From positions 1 through 5,730 of the forward strand of contig CACZRK010000211.1 of the NCBI GenBank assembly GCA_902783515.1: a DNA stretch of 5,730 bases. Direction: 5' to 3'. Below the pieces are notes generated by a model, which was not told the origin of the DNA, did not search any database, and worked only from the letters and a program-made list of their open reading frames with translations. Of this stretch, positions 1 to 5,083 are shown one piece after another. This DNA is from an uncultured Coriobacteriaceae bacterium. Its GTDB lineage: Bacteria; Actinomycetota; Coriobacteriia; Coriobacteriales; UMGS124. Position numbers and translations under genes: made by a program. Numbering within the stretch: the first letter of the stretch is position 1; each line of letters opens with the position of its first letter.

Positions 1-11
1 AGGACACACGG

Positions 12-25
12 CACGCCCCGGCGTG
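12..25. repeat. Inverted repeat CACGCC-cc-GGCGTG in the leader
   Basis: Six-base arms at 12-17 and 20-25 are perfect complements. An alternative register pairs CACACG (5-10) with CGTGTG (22-27). It lies directly upstream of the candidate -10 box. It could be an operator over the -35/spacer region, or the stem of a terminator for a gene left of the window. No T-run follows it, so neither reading is secure. Confidence 0.4.
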
Positions 26-34
26 TGCGATAAT
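26..34 (+). promoter_or_regulatory. Candidate extended -10 promoter element of the MetRS-like gene
   Basis: TGC followed by GATAAT (5 of 6 matches to TATAAT) forms an extended -10 box in an otherwise very GC-rich leader. Transcription would begin near position 41 and give an untranslated leader of about 115 nt before the ATG at 158. No good -35 hexamer is visible 16-18 nt upstream, but extended -10 promoters often tolerate a poor -35. The element lies inside a 13-nt odd palindrome (26-38) and follows an inverted repeat (12-25). It could instead be a chance AT-rich patch at the end of an upstream gene's terminator. Confidence 0.4.
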
Positions 35-146
35 CGCAACCCTACGACAGCCGCGCCCCGCGCGGCGGCGCCCCTCCCCGCGCACGTGCCCGGACGGCGC
101 CCGCCCCGGCAGCGCGGCGCGCACCATGTCAGATCCCGCGCACAGC

Positions 147-152
147 AAGGAG
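147..152 (+). promoter_or_regulatory. Ribosome binding site fixing the MetRS-like start
   Basis: AAGGAG ends 5 nt before the ATG at 158. The same frame is open back to a GTG at 23, but that codon has no Shine-Dalgarno sequence and would add 45 Arg/Pro/Ala-rich residues unlike any synthetase N-terminus. The site therefore decides in favour of 158. Confidence 0.85.
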
Positions 153-157
153 CACCC

Positions 158-2170
158 ATGTCGGACACCGCGTCTTCGCCCTCCACCGTCACCCCGCACT
201 GGCCCGCGAGGGCCATCGTCACGAGCGGGCAGCCGTACGGCAACAAGGACCTGCACTTCGGGCACATCAGCGGCGTCTTCGTCCCGGCGGACTTCTACGC
301 CCGCTTCCTGCGCGACCGCATCGGCGCGCGCAACGTCGCCTTCATCTCCGCGACCGACTGCTACGGCTCGCCCATCATGGAAGGCTACCGCAAGAAGGTG
401 GAGACCGAGGGCTACGCGGGCACGATCGAGGACTACGTGGGCGAGAACCACGCGCGCCAGGCGCAGGCGCTCGCCGCCTACGACATCTCGCTTGACATGT
501 TCGCCGGCAGCGCGATCGAGCCCGAGAAGCACGCGCACGACGCCCTGACCGCCGAGATCATCACTCGCCTGCACGAGCGCGGCTTCCTGCGCCTGCGCCA
601 GACCAAGCAGTTCTACGACCCCGAGGCGAAGACGTTCCTGAACGGCCGCCAGGTGCGCGGCACCTGCCCCGTGGAGAACTGCAAGAGCGAGAAGGCCTAC
701 GCCGACGAGTGCGACCTTGGGCACCAGTTTGAGCCCGAGGACCTCATCAAGCCGGTCTCGCAGCTCACCGGGTGCACGCCCGAGCTGCGCCCCGTCAGCA
801 ACTGGTACTTTGACCTGCCGGCGTTTGCCTCGTTCATCGCGAGCGAGGTCGCCCGCGAGCAGGAAGACGAGCGCGTGCGCCCCATCGTGCCCTCCACCGT
901 CGCCGAGTGGCTCATGCCCCCGACGATCTACGTCAAGAACAAGGAGCGCGCGGCCTACGAGGCGATCGCCGCCGAGCTGCCCGCCCACACGACCGAGCCC
1001 GTCGCCGGCAAGGAGTCGTTCGCGCTCACCTTCGCCGACTGGGAGGCGCGCGACCGCGCCCACGAGCAGCTCGCCGCGGCCGGCATCTTCATCCGCACCG
1101 GCAAGACGCTGCTGCCCTTCCGCATCACCGGCAACATCGCCTGGGGCGTGAAGGCGCCGGTCATCGACGGCGTGGAGGGCCTCACCACCTGGTGCTGGCC
1201 GGAGTCGCTCTGGGCGCCGATCTCCATCACGGCGGCGCTGCTGGAGCAGGACGCGCACAGCGGCGCGGGGCGCTACGCCTCCGACGACTGGCGCGACTGG
1301 TGGTGCTCGCCCGACGCCGCGCAGTACCAGTTCATCGGCCAGGACAACATCTACTTCTACTGCGTCGCGCAGCCCGCGATGTGGGAAGCGCTCGGCTGGG
1401 GCCTGGACCAGAGCGTGCCGGTCGCGAACTACCACATCCTGTTCATGGGCAAGAAGGCGTCCAGCTCCGGCGCGGTCAAGCCGCCCATGGCCCGCGACCT
1501 GCTGGACTACTACACGCCCGAGCAGCTGCGCGCGCACTGGCTGTCGCTGGACCTGGGCGCCAAGCCGGTGAGCTTCTCGCCCAAGCCGCTGGACCCCAAG
1601 GTGCGGGACAACCCCGCCGCCGTGGACCCCGTGCTGAAGGAGTCCGCACTGCTCACGAACGTCTTCAACCGCCTGGCCCGCTCGTGCTTCTACGGCGCGG
1701 CCAACGCCTGCGCGGGCATGATCCCCGCAGGCCGGCCGAGCGACGAGGCGATCGCCGCGTGCGACGCCGCGCTGCGCGACTTTGAGGTCGCGATGTACCT
1801 CACGAACCTCGCCGGGGCGATGCACGTCGCCGACGACTTCATCCGCGCCGCCAACAAGCGCTGGAGCGACGCGAGCAAGGCCGCCAAGAACGCCGGCGAC
1901 GACGACGCCTACGTGGCGGCGCTGCGCGACGCGTTCCACGAGCTCAAGTGCGCCGCGCTGCTCATGCACCCCGCCGTGCCCGCCGGCTGCGAGAAGATCA
2001 GGGAGCACCTCGCGATCGACGCCGAGCGCCTCTTCTCGTGGGACAACGCGTCGCTCACCTTTGACGAGCTGCTCGCCACGATGGGCGAGCGGCCCGGCGA
2101 GCACGCCGTCGTGGAGCTCCCGCCGCGCTTTGACTTCTTTGAGCGGCACCCCTCGCAGCTCAAGCGGTAG
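158..2170 (+). CDS. Methionyl-tRNA synthetase-family class I tRNA ligase (MetG-like), with divergent catalytic motifs
   Basis: A cytoplasmic class I aminoacyl-tRNA synthetase of 670 residues; the family joins methionine to tRNA-Met using ATP. The N-terminal Rossmann half carries SGQPYGN and the HIGH-type motif HFGH (33-36). A zinc-knuckle-like site follows, C170/C175 and C185/H189, then the MetRS hallmark YFDLP (217-221). Residues about 250-320 hold an insertion of roughly 60 residues compared with E. coli MetRS. After it come RITGNIAWG, WAPISIT and FIGQDNIYF (392-400), which resemble the archaeal/eukaryotic MetRS type. The helical anticodon-binding domain runs from about 490 to 670 and keeps FNRLAR, a Trp near 569 matching the anticodon-stacking Trp, and LMHPAVPAGCEKI. 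There is no C-terminal EMAPII/Trbp111 domain. Oddities: the KMSKS loop reads GKKASSSG (431-438), lacking the second lysine; DEHGT reads DCYGS (67-71); the pocket histidine after IYF is Tyr. It may be a divergent housekeeping MetRS or a paralogue with another role. I leave out a symbol because the active-site changes make its specificity uncertain. Confidence 0.85.
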   Translation: MSDTASSPSTVTPHWPARAIVTSGQPYGNKDLHFGHISGVFVPADFYARFLRDRIGARNVAFISATDCYGSPIMEGYRKKVETEGYAGTIEDYVGENHARQAQALAAYDISLDMFAGSAIEPEKHAHDALTAEIITRLHERGFLRLRQTKQFYDPEAKTFLNGRQVRGTCPVENCKSEKAYADECDLGHQFEPEDLIKPVSQLTGCTPELRPVSNWYFDLPAFASFIASEVAREQEDERVRPIVPSTVAEWLMPPTIYVKNKERAAYEAIAAELPAHTTEPVAGKESFALTFADWEARDRAHEQLAAAGIFIRTGKTLLPFRITGNIAWGVKAPVIDGVEGLTTWCWPESLWAPISITAALLEQDAHSGAGRYASDDWRDWWCSPDAAQYQFIGQDNIYFYCVAQPAMWEALGWGLDQSVPVANYHILFMGKKASSSGAVKPPMARDLLDYYTPEQLRAHWLSLDLGAKPVSFSPKPLDPKVRDNPAAVDPVLKESALLTNVFNRLARSCFYGAANACAGMIPAGRPSDEAIAACDAALRDFEVAMYLTNLAGAMHVADDFIRAANKRWSDASKAAKNAGDDDAYVAALRDAFHELKCAALLMHPAVPAGCEKIREHLAIDAERLFSWDNASLTFDELLATMGERPGEHAVVELPPRFDFFERHPSQLKR

Positions 2171-2260
2171 CGGAGATCGTCGAGAGGGGCGTCGGGAACT
2201 GCCTGCGTTGGATGCGCGTCGGGTGCGCTGGGCGTGCATCGGCGCGGGTGGCGTCGCCTG

Positions 2261-2306
2261 CGCCCCCGTGCGCGCGCGTCACGCCTGCGCACGGGGGCGG
2301 CCTTCT
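2261..2306 (+). terminator. Strong hairpin terminator after the MetRS-like gene
   Basis: A perfect 13-bp GC-rich stem pairs 2261-2273 with 2287-2299 around a 13-nt loop. It is followed by a short pyrimidine stretch (CCTTCTC, 2301-2307) instead of a long U-tract, which is common in high-GC bacteria. It starts 90 nt after the stop codon and should separate the synthetase gene from the serine genes. The bases just 5' (GGGTGG, 2246-2251) faintly recall a T-box core, but the conserved ACC is missing. Confidence 0.7.
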
Positions 2307-2373
2307 CGACGTCCGCGTCACGATTTCTCCACACTCGTGGGCCGTTTGTCATCTGCCTGAGCCGCTTTGGTAA

Positions 2374-2400
2374 ACGGTCGGTTACGAACCCTGGACGGTC
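2374..2400 (+). repeat. Direct repeat ACGGTC, 21-bp period, upstream of the serC promoter
   Basis: ACGGTC occurs at 2374-2379 and again at 2395-2400, start to start 21 bp, or two helical turns, so both copies face the same side of the DNA. Between them lies GGTT-ACG-AACC (2380-2390), a perfect short inverted repeat. The second copy ends 9 bp before the -35 box, a position suited to an activator. Six-base repeats can arise by chance, so the regulatory reading is an inference. Confidence 0.35.
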
Positions 2401-2406
2401 TCGTTT

Positions 2407-2432
2407 CACGTGACAGTGCGCACTGAGACGTG
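2407..2432. promoter_or_regulatory. Operator-like dyad covering the serC -35 and spacer
   Basis: A 26-bp dyad has a perfect 12-bp core, CAGTGCGCACTG (2414-2425), and outer arms CACGT (2407-2411) and ACGTG (2428-2432). Only the two 2-bp joints between core and arms break the symmetry, so 22 of 26 positions are palindromic. It covers the -35 box and nearly all of the spacer, where a dimeric repressor would block RNA polymerase. No second copy is seen elsewhere in the window. The regulator is unknown. Confidence 0.5.
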
Positions 2433-2439
2433 CTATGGT
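2410..2439 (+). promoter_or_regulatory. Candidate sigma-70-type promoter of serC (and probably serA-thrH)
   Basis: The -35 box GTGACA (2410-2415, 5 of 6 matches to TTGACA) is followed by an 18-nt spacer and TATGGT (2434-2439, 4 of 6 matches to TATAAT). The -10 is preceded by TGC, making it an extended -10. Initiation near 2446 would give a leader of about 55 nt before the serC ATG. The region from about 2320 to 2460 is visibly less GC-rich than its surroundings, as expected of a regulatory region. It is the best promoter in the window. Confidence 0.6.
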
Positions 2440-2483
2440 ACCCACCAATTCAGTAGGCGAGGCCCACGCGGGCATGACACGAC

Positions 2484-2493
2484 GGAGGAGGGG
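2484..2493 (+). promoter_or_regulatory. Strong ribosome binding site fixing the serC start
   Basis: GGAGGAGGGG ends 7 nt before the ATG at 2501. The frame is also open from an ATG at 2435, but that codon overlaps the -10 box TATGGT and lies upstream of the expected transcription start. The start at 2501 gives the typical SerC N-terminus MRVYNFNAGP. Confidence 0.9.
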
Positions 2494-2500
2494 CGAGACG

Positions 2501-3673
2501 ATGCGCGTGTATAACTTCAACGCAGGACCTGCCGCACTCCCCCAGAGCGTGCTGGAGACCGCCGCGGCCGAGCTGCTCGACTACCATGGCTGCGGCATGT
2601 CGGTCATGGAGATGAGCCACCGCAGCGCCGAGTTCCAGGGCATCATCGACGAGGCCGAGCGCGACCTGCGCGCGCTGCTCGCCATCCCGGAGAGCTATCG
2701 CGTCCTGTTCATGCAGGGGGGCGGCACCGGCCAGTTCGCCGCCGTGCCCATGAACCTCATGCACCACGGTGTCGCCGACTACATCGTGTCCGGCACGTGG
2801 TCCAAGAAGGCGCGCCAGGAGGCGACCAAGTACGGCACCGCCAACGTCATCGCCTCGAGCGAGGACGCGGGCTTCGCCTTCGTCCCGGACTGCGCGGACC
2901 TGCCGGTGGACGCCGACGCGGACTACGTGTACCTCTGCCAGAACGAGACCGTCAACGGGACGCGCTTCGCGACGCTGCCCGACACGAAGGGCAAGCCGAT
3001 CGTCGCCGACGTCTCGTCGTGCTTCCTCTCGGAGCCGGCCGACATCACGCGCTACGGCGTCATGTACGGCGGCGTCCAGAAGAACGTCGGCCCCGCGGGC
3101 GTCGTGATCGCCATCGTGCGCGACGACCTCATCGCGGAGCCCGCCTTCGCGGGCACGCCCGTCATCCTTGACTACAAGACGACCGCCGCCAAGGGTTCGC
3201 TGTACAACACCCCGCCGTGCTGGAACATCTACATGTGCGGCCTCGTGTTCAAGTGGCTGCGCGCCCAGGGCGGCCTCGTCGAGATCGGCCGTCGCAACAA
3301 CGAGAAGGCCGCGCTGCTCTACGATCGCATCGACGCGAGCGCGCTGTTCCGCGGCATCGCGCGGCCGGACTGCCGCTCGATCATGAACGTGACGTTCACG
3401 ACGGGGGACGCCGAGCTTGACGCGGCGTTCGTCGCGCAGGCCAAGGCCGCCGGCCTCGTGGGCGTGAAGGGCCACCGCAGCGTCGGCGGCCTGCGCGCCA
3501 GCATCTACAACGCCGTGCCGCTGGACGCGGTGCAGGCGCTCGTGAACTTCATGGAGGACTTCGAGGCCGCGCACGCACGCGCCGCCTCGGCCGAGGTCAT
3601 CGGCACGCCGTCCTCCCCCTCCTCCCCCAGCTCGTCCTCTCGCTCCTCCCAGGGCTCCGCGTCGTCTATCTAG
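2501..3673 (+). CDS. serC: Phosphoserine aminotransferase SerC
   Basis: A cytoplasmic PLP-dependent class V aminotransferase of 390 residues. It converts 3-phosphohydroxypyruvate and glutamate to O-phospho-L-serine and 2-oxoglutarate, the second step of serine synthesis, and in many bacteria serves vitamin B6 synthesis too. Diagnostic segments are the N-terminal YNFNAGPAALP, MSHRSAEF (H40/R41, substrate contacts), FMQGGGTGQFAAVPMNL (70-86), GTWSKKA with W100 for the cofactor ring, ADVSSCFLS with D170, and VQKNVGPAG (192-200), where K194 is the expected Schiff-base lysine. The C-terminal signature GHRSVGGLRASIYNA (324-338) is intact. The family is usually about 360 residues; here a Ser/Pro-rich tail of about 30 residues (360-390) follows the folded domain, partly built from a tandem DNA repeat. 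The gene is first in the serine cluster, behind its own promoter and operator-like dyad, with serA 205 nt downstream. Confidence 0.97.
   Translation: MRVYNFNAGPAALPQSVLETAAAELLDYHGCGMSVMEMSHRSAEFQGIIDEAERDLRALLAIPESYRVLFMQGGGTGQFAAVPMNLMHHGVADYIVSGTWSKKARQEATKYGTANVIASSEDAGFAFVPDCADLPVDADADYVYLCQNETVNGTRFATLPDTKGKPIVADVSSCFLSEPADITRYGVMYGGVQKNVGPAGVVIAIVRDDLIAEPAFAGTPVILDYKTTAAKGSLYNTPPCWNIYMCGLVFKWLRAQGGLVEIGRRNNEKAALLYDRIDASALFRGIARPDCRSIMNVTFTTGDAELDAAFVAQAKAAGLVGVKGHRSVGGLRASIYNAVPLDAVQALVNFMEDFEAAHARAASAEVIGTPSSPSSPSSSSRSSQGSASSI
3611..3628 (+). repeat. Perfect 9-bp tandem repeat in the 3' end of serC
   Basis: TCCTCCCCC occurs twice head to tail (3611-3619 and 3620-3628), an uninterrupted 18-nt pyrimidine run in frame encoding Ser-Ser-Pro twice. 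The following codons continue the Ser-rich pattern. Such a tract can change length by slippage; multiples of 9 keep the frame and alter only the C-terminal tail. Confidence 0.85.
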
Positions 3674-3831
3674 CCGGCGCGCGGGTCGACGCAGCCTGCG
3701 GCCTTCGCCGCCGCGGGCCGAGAGCGTCGCGCCAAGCACCCACGCACCGGCGCACGTCCCCGCGCGGGCCCCGCTGTCGGCGGGTCTGCCCGCATGCATC
3801 ATGCGTCCTGGCATCGGGTCGGGACGCACGG

Positions 3832-3855
3832 CGCCGCCGACGACCGTCGGCGGCG
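3832..3855 (+). promoter_or_regulatory. Stable hairpin just upstream of the serA ribosome binding site
   Basis: Bases 3832-3841 pair perfectly with 3846-3855 (10 bp, nine of them G-C) around a GACC loop. The stem ends 9 nt before the serA Shine-Dalgarno sequence. No T-run follows, so it is not a standard terminator. It may set the serA translation level, stabilise a processed mRNA 5' end or slow polymerase. The function is an inference; the stem itself is clear. Confidence 0.5.
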
Positions 3856-3864
3856 GCCACGAGC

Positions 3865-3871
3865 AGAGAGG
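3865..3871 (+). promoter_or_regulatory. Ribosome binding site fixing the serA start
   Basis: AGAGAGG ends 7 nt before the ATG at 3879. The open frame reaches back to an ATG at 3801, but those 26 extra codons run through the GC-rich hairpin and give a Gly/Arg-rich stretch foreign to SerA. The chosen start gives MRYIKTIDNI. Confidence 0.8.
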
Positions 3872-3878
3872 CAACCCC

Positions 3879-5042
3879 ATGCGCTACATCAAGACGATCG
3901 ACAACATCACCAAGGCCGGCTTCACCGAGTTCGGCGAGGGCTACGAGCTCACGCAGGACGTGAACGAGGCCGACGCGATCATCATCCGCAGCTCGAGCAT
4001 GCACGAGATGCAGCTGCCCGCGAACATCAAGGCCGTCGCGCGCGCCGGCGCCGGCTTCAACAACATCCCGATCGACCGCTTCGCGCGCGAGGGCATCGTG
4101 GTCTTCAACACGCCCGGCGCGAACTCCAACGCGGTCAAGGAGCTCATGGTCTGCCTGTTCATCCTCGCCTCGCGCGACGTCCTCGGCGGCATGAAGTGGT
4201 GCCGCGAGCACGCAGAGGACCCCGACATCTACACGCACGTCGAGGCCGCCAAGAAGGCCTTCGTCGGCCAGGAGATCAAGGGCCGCACCGTCGGCGTGAT
4301 CGGCCTGGGCAACGTGGGCTCCAAGGTCGCCAACGCCCTGGTCGACCTGGGCATGACCGTGTACGGCTACGACCCCTACATCGCCGTCAAGGACGCCTGG
4401 CAGCTCTCGCGCGACGTGCATCGCCTGAACGACCTTGACGAGCTGTGCGCGCGGTGCGAGTACGTCACGGTGCACGTCCCGTCCAAGGCTGACACGATCG
4501 GCCTCATCGGCGAGCGCCAGCTTGCGGAGATGCGCGACGGCGTGATCCTGTTCAACTACTCGCGCGAGACGCTCGTGGACGAGAAGGCCGTGGACGCGGC
4601 GCTGCGCAGCGGCAAGGTGCGCACGTACCTGACCGACTTCGCGACCCCCGCCGTCATGCACATGCCGCGCACGATCGTGACCCCCCACCACGGCGCCGGC
4701 ACCAACGAGGCCGAGGAGAACTGCGCCGAGATGGCCCTGAGCCAGGTGAAGGACTACCTGGAGAACGGCAACATCATCAACTCGGTGAACTACCCGGCGG
4801 TCAGCCTTGGCACGCGCCGCGACCCGCAGCGCATCGTGACGCTGCACGCGAACGTCCCCAACATGATCGGCCAGATCACCGCCATCCTCGCCGAGGAGGG
4901 CGCGAACATCCAGCGCATGGCCAACGACGCCGCGGGCGCGAACGCCGTCACGATCGTCGACCTTGACAGGCCGATCACCGAGGCCGGCTACCAGCGGATG
5001 GCCGCCATCGACGGCATGTGGCGCGTTCGCACGATCGACTAG
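3879..5042 (+). CDS. serA: D-3-phosphoglycerate dehydrogenase SerA, short ACT-domain form
   Basis: A cytoplasmic NAD-dependent D-2-hydroxyacid dehydrogenase of 387 residues that oxidises 3-phosphoglycerate to 3-phosphohydroxypyruvate, the committed step of serine synthesis. The N-terminal substrate-domain segment has AIIIRSSS (33-40) and RAGAGFNNI (55-63). The NAD-binding fold shows GLGNVG (142-147) and YDPY with D165 at the end of the second strand. NYSRETLVDE (226-235) holds the catalytic Arg R229, and TPHHGAGT (268-275) the catalytic His, most likely H270. A C-terminal ACT domain (about 317-387) has H323, N325 and N343. Their spacing equals that of H344, N346 and N364, the serine-binding residues of E. 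coli SerA, so feedback inhibition by serine is likely. The protein lacks the intervening ASB domain of long actinobacterial SerA. Oddly, the catalytic Glu expected near 257-258 is not evident. It lies between serC and thrH, with 41 nt before thrH. Confidence 0.95.
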   Translation: MRYIKTIDNITKAGFTEFGEGYELTQDVNEADAIIIRSSSMHEMQLPANIKAVARAGAGFNNIPIDRFAREGIVVFNTPGANSNAVKELMVCLFILASRDVLGGMKWCREHAEDPDIYTHVEAAKKAFVGQEIKGRTVGVIGLGNVGSKVANALVDLGMTVYGYDPYIAVKDAWQLSRDVHRLNDLDELCARCEYVTVHVPSKADTIGLIGERQLAEMRDGVILFNYSRETLVDEKAVDAALRSGKVRTYLTDFATPAVMHMPRTIVTPHHGAGTNEAEENCAEMALSQVKDYLENGNIINSVNYPAVSLGTRRDPQRIVTLHANVPNMIGQITAILAEEGANIQRMANDAAGANAVTIVDLDRPITEAGYQRMAAIDGMWRVRTID

Positions 5043-5067
5043 CGGGCGGGCTTGCGACCACGTCGGG

Positions 5068-5076
5068 AAGGAAGGG
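5068..5076 (+). promoter_or_regulatory. Ribosome binding site fixing the thrH start
   Basis: AAGGAAGGG ends 7 nt before the ATG at 5084. The frame is also open from an ATG at 5018 inside serA, but that start has no matching site and adds 22 unrelated residues. Starting at 5084 puts the catalytic aspartate at residue 7, as in Pseudomonas ThrH. Confidence 0.85.
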
Positions 5077-5083
5077 TCATCTG

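Larger units (their letters stand above)
3674..3878 (+). other. Gene-free gap between serC and serA
   Basis: No credible small gene is present. The gap contains several short GC-rich inverted repeats: GCGGC/GCCGC around 3698-3711, a CCCGCGCGGG palindrome at 3759-3768, GCGGG-TCTG-CCCGC at 3780-3793, CGCATG-cat-CATGCG at 3791-3805, and the strong hairpin at 3832-3855. No terminator with a T-run and no convincing promoter is seen, so read-through from serC is the simplest reading. Confidence 0.6.

Noticed and set aside
126..548. Plus-strand open frame overlapping the start of the synthetase gene
   Set aside because: Its product is Arg/Ser/Thr/Pro-rich with no fold signature, it has no ribosome binding site, and it overlaps the well-supported start at 158 in another frame.
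907..1785. Plus-strand frame of 292 codons inside the synthetase gene
   Set aside because: The Arg/Ala/Gly/His-rich product is the typical frame-shifted translation of a high-GC gene; the main frame carries all synthetase motifs without a break.
2171..2306. T-box-like leader (GGGTGG at 2246-2251 followed by a GC-rich terminator) controlling serC
   Set aside because: The T-box core should read close to AGGGTGGNACCGCG, but the ACC is absent. Only about 90 nt separate the synthetase stop from the terminator, I find no stem I features, and serC has its own promoter downstream of the hairpin.
2346..2374. Second promoter with TTGTCA (2346-2351) as -35
   Set aside because: The -35 matches 5 of 6, but nothing at 16-19 nt spacing resembles a -10 beyond 3 of 6; the promoter at 2410-2439 is clearly better.
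3698..3711. GCGGC/GCCGC hairpin after serC as a terminator
   Set aside because: The stem is only 5 bp and no T-run follows; such stems are common at this base composition.
2450..3880. Long minus-strand open frame (476 codons) opposite serC
   Set aside because: It is the antisense shadow expected in very GC-rich DNA: Arg/Ala/His/Val/Asp-rich, without recognisable motifs or a ribosome binding site, opposite an unmistakable serC.
3666..4847. Long minus-strand open frame (393 codons) opposite serA
   Set aside because: Same reason: low-complexity, Val/His/Asp-rich antisense translation with no motif, opposite an unmistakable serA.
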